From Lithobates sylvaticus (taxonomy: Eukaryota > Chordata > Amphibia > Anura > Ranidae): a stretch of 64,000 nt of DNA. The notes under the pieces were generated by a model, which saw only the letters and a list, made by a program, of their open reading frames with translations, did no database searches and was not told the origin of the DNA. Location of the stretch: positions 433,081,893 to 433,145,892 of the forward strand of contig CM053029.1 in the NCBI GenBank assembly GCA_028564925.1, given 5' to 3'. How positions within the stretch are numbered: position 1 is the stretch's first letter; each line of letters starts with the position of its first letter. Both the position numbers and the translations under genes were made by a program. Shown here piece by piece: positions 23,401 to 34,860 of this stretch.

Positions 23401-24490
23401 CGGGGGTCACACTTCAACATAAACAGAACAAATTATCCACAAGCACTGGCCTCTACTTTTGAAAAATGTGGATTTAAATAACATTAAAAAAACAAAACCA
23501 CAGTTCATCTACACTAAGCCCCCCACCTTACCTTTACAATTAGCACCCAATGTGATAGGCCTACCTAAGAAAGTTTGACGTTCTTAGATCAAGTTGTGGG
23601 AGGTGTGTAATGTGTAGGACTTCTCGACACAGGATAAGGAAGACCACGCATTTCACCTCTCATACCTCAGGTGAGTCCCCCAAAATCAGGAAGTTTATCA
23701 CGTGTGGGACCACGCATGTAATCAGGAGTTAGACTTTGCAAACATGTGAATAGAATCAAGAAAGGCTATAGGCACCACAGTCTCTCCAACCACTTTAGAC
23801 TCCACTATGGGAGGGATCCGAGTGGTTTGATATTCTGTGGCATAGACAGAATTGAGGATCATTGGAGGGGAGGTAACCTGAAAAGGGCCATCTCTCGCAA
23901 CGAGACTTACTTGATACATTGCCTCAGAACGATGAGTCAATTGGGGTTAAACAATTGAACTTGACCTCAATTGCTTTCTTTCCAATTGGTAATGGTCATC
24001 GAGAATATTTCTTTGTTTTTAATTTTGAGGTTCATTCTTAGTATTGTAATTTTACCCTCATTTTAATTATCTTTATTTTTATTTTATATTCTCAATTACA
24101 CAGCAGTGTCTTATGGGCTGTGCAATTTTCCTATGTTAAATATGTATGTAATAGGTTTTGAGTACCATATGTGAGTGATGTCTTTTGGATTAATCCAAAA
24201 TGAAAAAAATTGTTTAGTTTAATTGTCTAATTTTTATAATGGTGGGAACCATTTCTTGATCAATGGTCATCTAATCAACTTAATGGCCGTTAGTTTCCCA
24301 TGTTGGAGACGCATTATAGTCGTGGAGACATATTTGTCTAACCAATAAAATGGCCACCTCGTGGCTTCTGATTGGATGACTATGTGGGAGGTTACCCTTT
24401 TTGTGTGTATCTAAGGCTGGCTTTGTTAATCGGAAATTAGTTTTTTTTGAAGACGCCCTGTGGGAGGGCGAAATGCATTGACTGAATTTC
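23400..24490 (+). mobile_element. Penelope-like element, 3' fragment
   Basis: Plus-strand translation gives the Penelope linker and GIY-YIG region: FTSHTSGESPKIRKFITCG at about 23,650-23,710, THVI at the start of the nuclease core, then after a frameshift the segment 23,746-23,958 (HSLSNHFRLHYGRDPSGL, then RGGNLKRAISRNETYLIHCL). The nuclease core itself is mostly deleted. The RT domain is absent. A hammerhead-like core lies about 490 bp after the frame ends, as expected for these elements. Confidence 0.75.
24447..24485 (+). ncRNA. Hammerhead-ribozyme-like motif of the Penelope-like element
   Basis: The core TTGAAGA (one change from CUGANGA) is followed by a perfect GCCC/GGGC stem II with loop tgtggga, then GAAA and TGCATTGAC. 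It lies on the same strand as the Penelope-like protein fragment. Known Penelope-like elements of several animals carry minimal type I hammerheads in their terminal regions. Confidence 0.6.
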
Positions 24491-25290
24491 CAGTTCCTAA
24501 TCCACGACGTCACATCCGGTTTTCGGGTGGAACGCACGCTGGTAGCGTTTGCTTGCTGTTTTTAACAGTTGCAGAATCCATGCCTATTTTTAACCTTCAG
24601 TTTGTAAATACCTGTCCACTTGCGCAATAAATTGATGTGACTCAGCCATCCCTGGCCAACATCTCAAAGCCTGAACGACCATCAGACTGAAAAGCTAGGG
24701 GTCCATTCCATCTGGTGAGTGGGGACACAGGAGGGAGTGTGGCGCACCTTGAGATCTGGAGCACGACTGCACTTTAATATTGGAGCACATCATTCGCTTT
24801 TTTTGGACTTTCACTAATTGTTTATGAATTATTTTCATTTAATGTCTGCATTTTATTCACTTATTTGCGAGCGCTGTAATTCTTTTTAGTTATCTATTTG
24901 TCGAGTGTTAGCTCTTTGTGAACAGCAGCTGCAATTTCACATGTCACACACTCAATTCTTTTTTTATTACATTAACTATGTACTTCTAGCGCGAGTTATA
25001 TATTTAGATATATTTTTGTTCAACCTTTACTACAGGCATGGTCAGATCTATTACACTCAGCCTCAGTCAGATTGCAACAGCCCATTCATGCTGCCAGAGA
25101 CCTGCCTGCTCAGTGGTCTCTTTCTCCATCACCCACGGCAACCACAGTCACAGCCCAATATATCCTGCTACCAACTAAATATCAGTATCCTGTTTCAACT
25201 TGCTGCACCTATCCTGCCTTTAACCCATCTGCCTCCTTTCTACTGCCTGCAGCAATTCAAGGAAGATCCCCCTTAGTAACTTCCTCTTTC
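24490..25290 (+). other. Probable Penelope-like 3' terminal region and unassigned DNA
   Basis: The stretch after the hammerhead-like core has the composition of a Penelope terminal repeat (an AATAAA near 24,627, then mixed sequence). No coding signature. Its boundary with the LTR fossil to the right is not clear. Confidence 0.35.
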
Positions 25291-25429
25291 TTACCATGCT
25301 CAAACTCTTCTCATCAGCTGCACCCCCTATATACAGCCCTGCAGTCAACAAGGCTTCAGTGGCTAAACCCAAAAAGAAACTAAAGTTTTTTCCAACCCGT
25401 ACAATCCTGCCATTATCCAATCCTGTCTC

Positions 25430-26990
25430 CACACCAGCCGATCTGCTCCAGCCTGCTTCCACACCAGCCGATCTGCTCCAGCCTGCTTCCACACCAGCTG
25501 ATCTGCTTCAGCCTGCTTCCACACCAGGCGATCTGCTCCAGCCTGCCTCCACGCCAGCTGATCTGCTCCAGCCTGATTCCACGCCAGCCGATCTACTCCA
25601 GTCTGCCTCCATGCCTGCTGATCTGCTCCAGTCTGCCTCCATGCCTGCCGATCTGCTCCAGTCTGCCTCAAGGCCAGCCGATCCACTCCAACCTGCCTCC
25701 ATGATTGCCAATGGGGTCAGGCTAGCCTCTGATGGTCCTGAACCTGATGACCCACCTAAACCTGACAACCCTCTGCCTGCTGTCCGGCCTGATGCTCCAG
25801 TATTTGCTGTTCAGCCTGATGTTCCAGTGCCCACAGTCCAGCCTGATGTTCCAGTGCCCACGGTCCAGCTTGAAGCTCCAGTGCCCATGGTCCAGCCTGA
25901 AGTTCCGGTGCCTACGGTCCAGCCTGAAGTTCCGTGCCCACGGTCCAGCCTGAAGTTCCGGTGCTCGTTTCCCAGCCTTATGTGTCAGTGCCCAATCCCC
26001 AGCCTGCTGTGCCGGTGTCCGTTTCCCAGCCTGCTGTGCCGGTGCCTGTTACCCGGCCGGCTGAGCTGGTGCCCGTCACCCAGCCTGCTCAGCCAGTGCC
26101 CATCACCCAGCTTGCTGAGCCGGTGTCCCTTACCCAGCCTGCTGGGCCGTTACCCAGCCTGTTGAGCCGGTGCCCGTTACCCAGTCTGCTGATACGGTGC
26201 TTGCTGAATCAGTTCCTGGCACCCAGCTCACTGTTGCCGCTGCCCAGCCTTTTGTTTCAGTGCCTGCTGTTCTGCCTCTCACTCCAGTGCCCGCTGTCCG
26301 GCCTGATGTTCCAGTGTCTGCTGTCCAGTCTGATGACCCGATGCCTGATTCCCAGCTCGATGATCCAGTGCCCGTTGTCCGGCCTGATGTTCTAGTGCCC
26401 GTTGTCCGGCCTGATGAATCAATGCCCAATGTCCGGCTTGATGATCCAGTTCCTGATGCCTGGCCCGATGTTCCAGTGCCCGCTCTGATGTTCCAGTACC
26501 TGCTGTCCAGTTTGATGATCTGATGCCCGATGTCCGGTTTGAGGATCATGTTCCTGATGCCAGGCCTGATGTTCCAGTGTCCACTATCCGGCCTGATGTT
26601 CCAGTACCCATTGTCCGGCCTGCTGTTCCAGTGCCTGCTGCCCGGCCTGATGTTCCAATGCCTGCTGTCCAGTCTGATGATCTGATGCCCAATGTCCGGC
26701 CTGATGATCCAGTTCCTGGCGCCCGGCCTGATGTTCCAGTGCCTTCTGTTCGGCCTGATGTTCCAGCACCTGCTCTCCAGTTGGATGATCTGATGCCCGA
26801 TGTCCAGCTTGATGTGCCTCTGCCCGTTGCCCAGCTTGACGTGCCTCTGCCCACTGCCCAGCTCGATGTGCCTCTGCCTGCTGCCCAGCTAGATGAGGCT
26901 CTGCCCGCTGCCCAGCTTGATGTGCCACTCCCAGCGTGATGTGCCTCTGCCCAGTGCCCAGCGTGAAGTGCCTCTGCCCGCTGCCCAGCT
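25430..26990 (+). repeat. Coding-like 30-bp and 27-30-bp tandem repeats
   Basis: About nine 30-bp units at 25,430-25,700 translate as STPADLLQPA repeats. A second, more diverged array at 25,780-26,990 translates as VPVPAVRPDVP-like repeats. Because the units are mostly multiples of three, several frames stay open on both strands. They belong to the internal region of the LTR fossil. Confidence 0.8.
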
Positions 26991-27060
26991 TGTTGCCATT
27001 GACTTGTTACAGCTGTGACTAGTTGGAGCGTCCAGAAGTTGCTCCTTCGAGGGGGGGTAC

Positions 27061-27640
27061 TGTCAGGAAAGGTTTCATCTGCTGGTGTCGCTGTAAGATC
27101 TTTGGGCCGCAGTACTGTGTCCACCAGAGGGTGTCTCCCGGCAGTCTGGAGCTGATATCATCTCCTGCAATCAGATGTCACCTGAGACTGATTGCAGGAG
27201 GTGTGTATATATACCCGGCAGATGCTCACACATTTTCCTTGGTATTTTCCTTGAGCCCTGACCTGAATTCCATTCCTGAATCCTGTACCTGTGCCTGCAC
27301 CTTGTGTCCTTTGTTCCTGAACCCTGCATCCATCCCTGGACCCCTGTCTTGCAGACTTATCCCTTCCTTCTGTTGTCCTCTCCCTGTCCCGTCCTGCTCC
27401 CTATTGTATCTGATTGATCTCTCGTGTAGTATCCTGGCTTGATTACGTTTATGATTATATCTTACTCCTGTATTTACGTTTGATTTAGGGAGTTATTATT
27501 GTGTGTCACCCTGGTTGTTTGCTGGTTTTCTTTATTGTTTACGACCTATCCTTTTAATAAATCTTACTATTATTACTTTACATGCGTTTTGGTCTTCCCT
27601 TTTGTAGTCCACACATTTCAGGTCGCACCAGTTTATGACA
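27061..27640 (+). repeat. LTR of the repeat-rich fossil
   Basis: 580 bp, beginning TGTCAGG and ending TTATGACA, with matching inverted tips TGTCA/TGACA. A TATA-like tatatata lies near 27,213 and AATAAA near 27,557, the usual order in an LTR. Confidence 0.7.
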
Positions 27641-28640
27641 TAGCCAGTGATTAAAAGATTGATTGATTGAAAAAAAAAACTGTTGGCTGGCAAAGTTGGG
27701 GCCCTTGAAGAAAGCACAACAGTTCTTAGCAGACAACAGATGAACTTCTATGATGTTAGTCTCTTACTAGACCCAGAGCACCCTCCTCTGGATCTCTGGA
27801 CATGTACTCTGGGTTAATTTTTTTTTTATGTCATTTTTTTTTTTCAAAGAATTTTCATAAAGAAAAATAAGAGACAACACCAAACATATTAGCAGTGCCA
27901 CAAACGTATCAAGACAAATAACTGACTAGGAGTTAGTTAGATGAGAGCATCAACGTGAAAATAACCGTAAGCAATGACATAAGCCTCCTCCTGGGGTTAA
28001 GGTCTACCCATTGGTGGGTGCATACCAGGGGAGGAATTGAGGTGTACAGGCAGCTAATTCCTATAGCTGGAGCCAGGGCCAGACTGGCCTACAGGGATAC
28101 CGGGACATTTCCCGCTAGGCTGCCTGCCCTGGGGCCACTTTAATCTATGATGTGGCTGCAGCGCTTCTCCTGCCCACTTGTAACACACATCGGGAGACCG
28201 GCTGCTGTGTCACGGAGCTCAGTGTTAAATGTGCAGCCGCGCTATGACAAAAGTCCTGCCCTCCTCCTAGAGCAACTCGTGAGAACTAAATTTTCCTATC
28301 ACAATAATTAGAGCCACAATGGTTACAGTGAGGCAAGCTAAATTTACCTAACAAAACACACCCAGCTCCACTGAACACAATAAGTCAGCACTAAATCTAA
28401 CTAATCCTAGCACCTATCTAGGTGGGTGCTAAATATGTTAGATCTTATGTAATGTTTCCTTGATTGCAATTAAAAACCCTCAAAACAAAAATTATAGATA
28501 CTGTATATACACACAAGCCTCTTTCCAGATAAATCTTTGCCTTCATGGCCATACACAAAAACCAGAGCCCACATGTGAAAAAGCCACAGGAAAAGATACT
28601 GCAGCCTCAAAGAATGCCTCTACTGAGAGCATAATAATAA
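27641..28640. other. Unassigned repeats, including an L1-like 3' tail
   Basis: At about 27,815-27,960 a poly-T run followed by caaagaattttcataaag resembles the reverse complement of an L1 3' end. Near 28,070-28,150 lies part of a repeat containing ccagggccagactggcctac. No coding signature elsewhere. Confidence 0.4.
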
Positions 28641-30430
28641 TAATTGTAGCGCTACCCTCATGAGGGCTACTGGTATAATCTGTACCCCACTGGTTGCCCT
28701 GACCCTGCAAGTCCTCAGACACCCTGGGTTCAGTCATTATTACCAATAACACAGGCAATAAGAGACACACTGAAGTATAATGAAACAGTTAAGCTTTGTT
28801 TACTGGTGCAATAAAGACATATAAAAGGTGAACAACATAAACTTGTACTTTATAGCAATACCTCAAGCATCCTTGTTGGTAAAAAAACAACAATAGCAGC
28901 AAATAATATCTGATGACAAAATATATAGAAGAATTAGATACAGAGAAAACCTTGTTTAAGGCATATGAGGCCTATGTGAACAGGCAGAAGGAGGGCAGGG
29001 GAATTAGCTGTCAGACCACTCCCTCCTGTACCTTAATCCACCAGCGCAAGCAATTTGAAAATGGTATAACATTCAACAAACTGTTTAACTTGTAAGATTT
29101 AACCTGCTTCTTTAGCCTGGGTTTACACTGATGCCATACGGGAACTGTAATCGCTTACAGTGCTGGTTCCCGCATCGCTCCTCTCCCGCAGGCAGTTCAC
29201 ACTGCCCTCTGCGAACCACTGCGGGTGTCAATACATTGTTAATGACACCCCCAGATCGGTTCACAGATCACAGTGCGAACTCGCACAGGAATCAGATCGC
29301 ATAGGTGAGAACACCCATGCGATCCGATTCTAATGCGGGGAAAAACAAGCCCCTGCACTATTTTCTGTGCGAAGCGAATGCAAGTTCAGCCATACAACTG
29401 TATGGCTGAACTCACATCTCACAAACATCGCATGTGATCGGCAAAACAGGTACGGGTGCAAATCACATGCAATGTCTGTGATCGCACTGGTGTGAACCTG
29501 GGCTGAAAGAAAGAATTCCGGGCAAAATCAAGGCTCTTTGTGCAAAGTGAAATAAATCCCTTATGAATAGGGAGGAGGTTAGGTGTAGTTCTGTTTTAAA
29601 GAGGTGAAATCTTTAGATCTTCAGCTAGCACTTAGGAGATTTGTATTTGAAGAAATCCTGAATGGCAGAGCAAAGCAATTCAAACTGCTGCATTCTAACA
29701 AGCAAGAAATGCGGGGTATGACTGTGATGCTCTGGTGCCAAGTAAACACTGAGGCTGCTTGCATAGGTATACTGTGTCATGGAGTTCTACAGGCATAAAC
29801 AATGTGAGAAGAGACAAAGTTGTCTCCGTGCAGTGTCTATCAGGAGTAAATGGGCAAGTGCCAGCTCACGATACTGTAACTGATGATGATGACAAAGTTG
29901 AAGGCTTTACAGGATCTCCCTCAGGGTCCTGGCCCAGGGGATGACATTTGACCTCTTTCGCACTGCGCCGTGGCCCAACTGGATCTGGTGTGGATGGAGC
30001 AGGAGCGGCCTCCAGGCTGATGCTGAACAGTGGGGAGATGCTGTCAGCAGATACCCCTTGGGCACACACGTGATGACTCATCTTTGCACAGGCTGCGACT
30101 CAGCCACAGCATCCTCAGACACAGAGTCCTTGCTTGCAGATCCAGACCAGGGTCCCAAAAGAGCGATCTAGGCCTAGCACAGCCTTTTTATAAGCTCTCC
30201 CAGCAGTCTGTTCTTCTCTCCCAGCCGGCTGGTCATTGTAGCTCAAAACAGTCCAGCTAGAAGTAAAACCTCAGCTTCCTGAACTACATGTCCCAAGATG
30301 GTTTGCTTTGCACTTAGAGCTCAGTCACTCTACATTTAGGAAGTGACAGGTCAGAGTTCAGGCCAAACACTAGGAAGAAACAGCTTCACAGCAGCGATGC
30401 TGCAGTGTCTCCTGAATTGCAGGTAATAAT
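28641..30430. other. Unassigned repeat-like region
   Basis: A start near tgtagcgctaccctcatgag (28,646) and an AATAAA near 28,809 could mark a decayed LTR, but no second LTR or coding domain is recognisable. A MITE is nested at 29,114-29,504. Confidence 0.3.
29114..29504. mobile_element. MITE with AGCCTGGGTTTACACTG ends
   Basis: The left end agcctgggtttacactg pairs with the right end cactggtgtgaacctgggct. The interior carries inverted motifs such as cagccatacaactgtatggctg. This resembles the Harbinger-like MITEs at 44,654 and 48,058, but a matching 3-bp duplication is not clear. Confidence 0.7.
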
Positions 30431-30439
30431 AGCCAGCTC

Positions 30440-30505
30440 TTGGCTATATAATAATAATAATAATAATAATAATTATAATAATAATAACAATATTATTATT
30501 GTTTT
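30440..30505 (+). repeat. (ATA)n microsatellite
   Basis: About 15 ATA/TAA units with a few interruptions, followed by an inverted TAT run near 30,492. Confidence 0.85.
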
Positions 30506-31052
30506 GTTTCTCCCTTTTTTTTTTTTACAGACTCACACTTCTGGATTTTCTTAAATATTTGTGTACAGTACAGATCTGTCACATCTGCGGAAAAATAGGC
30601 TTTTCAAGAAACCTAAATGCCTAGGTACAAACGTAACAAATTTACAAGCTTATAAACTATACAGCAATTTATTTTTACTATTGCTGTTACCTTTCACTCA
30701 GTAACACAATTGTTTGTAAAAGATCGCCACCTAGTGGAAAAAGTAACAGATAGCTCTTTAAACAGTTGCAGATATAAAGAATGGAGCTAGCTGTGAAACA
30801 GCATTAATTAATGTAATCATTTTCCACCTATAAAACTATACAAAATGTTACACACAATATATAATATAGTGGCCATACAGTTAGTTACAGAATAACCATA
30901 AAACAAATTATGAATAGTCAATGTAAAAACTGTAATAAAATATAGTACAATAAACAGCCCTCAAAAATTCCACTCGCCTGCTCGCATTTTGCGAGTGGAA
31001 TTTAGGGCAGGGCGAGTGAGGAGCAGGGGTGGACAAGGCTGACAGCTTCCAG
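30506..31052. other. Unassigned DNA, start of a palindromic element
   Basis: AT-rich to about 30,950. Then cagccctcaaaaattccact begins a GC-richer stretch with a small hairpin (cactcgcctgctcgcattttgcgagtgg), likely the edge of the palindromic cluster to the right. Confidence 0.4.
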
Positions 31053-31487
31053 GCGCCGCGGAACACAACCCGGCTCTGTAACACACAGCCTGCATCTCTG
31101 TGACACACAAGAGGAGGAGAGAGGGAGGGGAAATCAGCAGCCTCCGCTCAAAGCGGCCCCAGTTCAGTCCGGTCCTGCCGCTCTGTGTCCTCCAGCTGAT
31201 CTCTTCGGGCAGAAGCGGTGCAGGCTTTTTTACAGGACATCAGAGCGGCGCAGGGGGGGGGGGTCAGAGAATCCCCCCTCCGTGCCGCTCTGATGTTCTG
31301 TAAAAAAAAAAACGCCTGCATCGCTGCCAGAAGCGATCAGCTGGAGGACACAGAGCGGCAGGACCGGACTGAACTGGGGCCGCTTTGAGCGGAGGCTGCT
31401 GCATTCCCCTCCCTCTCCCCTCCTCTTGTGTGTCACAGAGATGCAGGCTGTGTGTTACAGAGCCGGGTTGTGTTCCGCGGCGCCGTA
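31053..31487. repeat. Long near-perfect palindrome
   Basis: The arms, each about 205 bp, read toward each other from ggcgccgcggaacacaaccc (31,053) and gggttgtgttccgcggcgcc (ending about 31,486), with the centre near 31,264. Both arms encode the same short frame on opposite strands (MTHKRR...), an artefact of the symmetry. Confidence 0.9.
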
Positions 31488-31600
31488 GCAAGGTCCCGCC
31501 CCCAGACCGGCTTGTGTGATAGTAGATTAAATCAGTAATCCGCCTATCACATGAGCCGGTCTAGGGGGGCGGGACCTTGCTACGACGCCGCCGAACACAG
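31480..31600. repeat. Second palindrome abutting the first
   Basis: The arms cgtagcaaggtcccgccccc (31,486) and gggggcgggaccttgctacg (ending near 31,586) flank a 40-bp centre. The outer tip repeats a diverged copy of the first palindrome's terminus (ccgccgaacacagacccgg), so the cluster alternates A-A'-B-B'-A. Confidence 0.8.
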
Positions 31601-31654
31601 ACCCGGTTCCATGACACATACCATGGTGAGTCTGTATCGATGATGGGCGCAGTG

Positions 31655-32640
31655 AGGCTACATTTAAGGGCACAGTGAGCAGTATTTGTGGGCACAGTGA
31701 GCAGTATTTGTGGGCACAGTGAGCAGTATTTATGGGCACAGTGAGCAGTATTTGTGGGCACAGTGAGCTACATTTTTGGGCACATTGAGCAGTATTTGTG
31801 GGCACAGTGAGCTACATTTTTGGGCACAGTGAGCAGTATTTGTGGGCACAGTGAGCTACATTTTTGGGCACAGTGAGCAGTATTTGTGGGCACAGTGAGC
31901 AGTATTTATGGGCACAGTGAGCAGTACTTGTGGGCACAGTGAACAGTATTTGTGGGCACAGTGAGCAGTATTTATGGGCACAATGAGCAGTATTTGTGGG
32001 CACAGTGAGCTACATTTTTGGGTACAGTGAGCAGTATTTATGGGCACAGTGAGCAGTATTTGTGGGCACAATGAGCTACATTTATGGGCACAGTGAGCTA
32101 CATTTATGGGCACAGTGAGCAGTATTTGTGGGCACAGTGAGCTACATTTATGGGCACAGTAAGCAGTATTTATGGGCACAGTGAGCAGTATTTGTGGGAA
32201 CAGTGAGCTACATTTTTGGGCACAGTGAGCAGTATTTGTGGGCACAGTGAGCAGTATTTGTGGGCACAGTGAGCAGTATTTGCAGGCACAGTGAGCTACA
32301 TTTATGGGCACAGTTAGCAGTATTTGTGGGCACAGTGAGCAGTATTTGTGGGCACAGTGAGCAGTATTTATGGGCACAGTGAGGCTACATTTATGGGCAC
32401 AGTGAGGCTACATTTATGGGCACAGTGAGCTGCATTTATGGGCACAGTGAGCTGCATTTATGGGCACAGTGAGACGCATTTATGGGCACAGTGAGACGCA
32501 TTTATGGGCACAGTGAGCTACATTTATGGGTACAATGAGGCTGCATTCATTGACACAGTAAAGCAGCATTGATGGGCACAGTGAGGCTGCATTTGATGGG
32601 CACAGATGAGGCTGCACTGATGGGTACTGATATGCTTTAT
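31655..32640 (+). repeat. 22-bp minisatellite
   Basis: About 45 copies of a 22-bp unit (gggcacagtgagcagtatttgt with a gagctacattta variant). Near 32,540-32,640 the units drift to tgatgggcacagtgaggctgcatt, the same motif as the inverted array in the fold-back element at 38,960-39,410. Confidence 0.92.
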
Positions 32641-32817
32641 GTTAATATTGTTAAAGTTGTTGTTATTATTTATTATTTGGAACTTAATTCTGCATAAAAC
32701 ATTTAACAATGTCATTTTATGAGATAATTTATGAGGCCGTGTTTAGGGGTGGGGCAGGGGAGGGGTTGGGTAGGGCAAGTGGTGGCGAGTAACTTTTAAT
32801 TTAATTTTTTCATTTTA

Positions 32818-32970
32818 ATTTTTTTATTTTTTTGTTGTAACCTTTATGTTTTATTGCAGGGCTCAAAATTTCAAGTCCTGAGCCACTAGCCAGGCCGGCT
32901 AGTGGCTCAGGACTTGAAATTTTGAGCCCTGCAATAAAACATAAAGGTTACAACAAAAAAATAAAAAAAT
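32818..32970. repeat. Perfect 74-bp-arm palindrome
   Basis: The arms 32,818-32,891 and 32,897-32,970 are exact inverted copies around the 5-base centre aggcc. The inner part reads gggctcaaaatttcaagtcc and its reverse complement. Complete identity of the arms implies recent formation or gene conversion. Confidence 0.92.
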
Positions 32971-33975
32971 GCATTGTAAATATCTGCCACATATATGTGA
33001 ATGCCAAACATATTTTATTAAGTTTTGACTTAATTTTTCTTTTTAACAATGTTCTAAAATGTCTAAAACCAAAACATGAGATTTTACTTGCCATAGGAGC
33101 CAAGGAGGCAAGGCATATCAGAGTGAATGTCTTAGGTAGTGAGCCTCTGATATTATCCTGAACCTGTTTTAGAAAAAGCAACAGTCCATGCCATAAGAAG
33201 CATATCAACATCACATAGGGTTGGCACCTGTCTGGTTTTTACCCAGACAGTCCGGTTTTTGCATCATGTGCCTAGGTTTCTGACTGCCAGACACCCGGAC
33301 ACATTATTCTGACAGCATACTTCCCAGTGAGATGTCCCCAGTGCCTGTCAGCAATGTGTCTTCCCCTCATCTCTGTCTCCAGTCCAGACTCCAGTGACCA
33401 TACACTGCCAGCACTTCTCTCTCTACTACTGATGCCTTCTTATATTTGCCAACATTGTCAAAAAATGTATAGGGACACTTTTTCTGTCTGTAGGTGGGTC
33501 TTATTATAATTAGGGGTGGGACATTCATTTGTAGGTGTGCCGTAGCGCCGAGGAGAAAAATGCGGCGCGCAAAACACATTGCAGTGAAAATTGGGCATGT
33601 TTTAAACGAAATAGTTAGCGTGGATTAAAGTGGCGTGGCTCAAAGGGGGTGTGGTTCGAGTCTGAGATGAATGAGGGATGGAAGAGGAAAGAAAGAAAGA
33701 AATATAGCGGGAAGGAGAGAGAAGGAATGAAAGAAAAAGGGATGGAGGGACAGCAGGCCCAGATCCTACACCACAATAGAAATATGTGTATTCCATAAAG
33801 TTTAACAATTAGCAGATAAAGATACTCCAAACACCTAGTGGTGGCGCTTCTATGATCATGGCACCATGATTGTTATGGTGTCAGGATGATTGAAGCGCAT
33901 TATTTCTATTATTACATTGTAATCTAAAATTAAATAGTTCAACTCACCATAATGCTGAACCAATGTGAGCCCAGA
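32971..33975. other. Unassigned DNA
   Basis: No recognised gene. A purine-rich tract (gaaagaaagaaagaaa) lies near 33,690-33,750, and a GC-poor stretch follows. Part of a repeat (ggttggcacctgtctggttt) is near 33,220-33,300. Confidence 0.35.
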
Positions 33976-33989
33976 GCGTGTCACTTGCC

Positions 33990-34165
33990 ACGTCGCCTGC
34001 CACCAGATGCCATCAGGTGTCCCCAGCAGAGTCCCTACTTACATCAGGCATTCCCAGCAGAGTCCCTCCTTACATCAGGCATTCCCAGCAGAGTCCCTCC
34101 TTACATAAGGTGCCCCCAGTAGAGTCCCTCCTTACATCAGGTGTCCCCAGTAGAGCCACATGCTG
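33990..34165 (+). repeat. Short minisatellite, about 34-37 bp
   Basis: Four to five copies of a unit with cagcagagtccctccttaca and catcaggcattccc. It leads into the 30-bp array to the right. Confidence 0.75.
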
Positions 34166-34179
34166 GAGTCTCCGTGAGA

Positions 34180-34545
34180 ACACTACACGCTGGTGAAGTC
34201 TCCGTGTGAATGTCAAATGCTGGTGGAGTCTCAGTGTGAATGTCACATGCTGGTGGAGTCTCCCTGTGAATGTCACATGCTGGTGGAATCCCTGTGTGAA
34301 CGTCACATGCTGGTGGAGTCTTCGTGTGAATGTCACATGCTGGTGGAGCCTCAGTGCAAACGTCACATGCTGGTGGAGTCTCCGTGTGAATGTCACATGC
34401 TGGTGGAGTCTCCGTGTGAATGTCATATGTTGGTGGAGTCTCTGTGTGAACTTCACATGCTGGTGGAGTCTCCGTGTGAACACCACATGCTAGTGGAGTC
34501 TCCACGTGAATGTCACATGCCGGTGGAGTCTCAATGTAGCTTTCA
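34180..34545 (+). repeat. 30-bp minisatellite
   Basis: About 12 copies of a 30-bp unit with tgaatgtcacatgctggtgg and agtctccgtg. Its length keeps several frames open on both strands, giving spurious repeat proteins (CECHMLVESP and similar). Confidence 0.92.
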
Positions 34546-34860
34546 CATTCTGTCTTTCTCTCACTGGGGCAGACCTGCCTTGTGAGCTGTGTCTGCAGTA
34601 AATACTGCATACATCTGCAATAAAAAAGAAGAATCAGATTTAGCACCTTCACCTACATTTCATATATTTTTTATACAACATCAAATTATAGAGAGAAAAG
34701 TTCAAAATTCCAGTGCCAGGGACAATAAATAGACCAGACATGACAGGGACACAGTTGACTAATGTTGGTCTTCATATAAAAATTCAGAAAGGGGACTGAT
34801 TGTTCAGTTTCAGGTGCGGTGGAGTAATCTGTAGTGCTTCTGTTTCTTACTTGCTCTACA
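34546..34860. other. Unassigned DNA
   Basis: No gene or clear repeat. The 5' end and inverted terminal repeat expected for the following Tc1 element are missing. Confidence 0.35.

Larger units (their letters stand above)
25291..27640 (+). mobile_element. Repeat-rich non-autonomous LTR fossil (Gypsy-like 3' half)
   Basis: A polypurine tract (gagggggggtac) at about 27,049-27,060 is followed by a single LTR. The internal region to the left is a long array of 27-30 bp repeats with no protease, RT or integrase. The 5' LTR is not in the window. It looks like a non-autonomous relative of a Gypsy element, broken and incomplete. Confidence 0.6.

Noticed and set aside
25296-26165. 289-codon Pro-rich frame as a host gene
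   Set aside because: It lies inside an LTR fossil, consists of 10-residue repeats, and mirrored frames are open on the other strand.
31527-32377. Minus-strand frames with AHCAHKYCSLCPQ repeats
   Set aside because: Frames of the 22-bp minisatellite. Cys/His spacing follows the repeat and not a zinc-finger pattern.
31655-32640. CRISPR-like array
   Set aside because: Regular 22-bp units without distinct spacers, in a vertebrate context. It is a minisatellite.
34070-34652. Repeat proteins around the 30-bp array (CECHMLVESP, TETPPACDIH)
   Set aside because: The 30-bp period keeps many frames open on both strands. No supporting signal.
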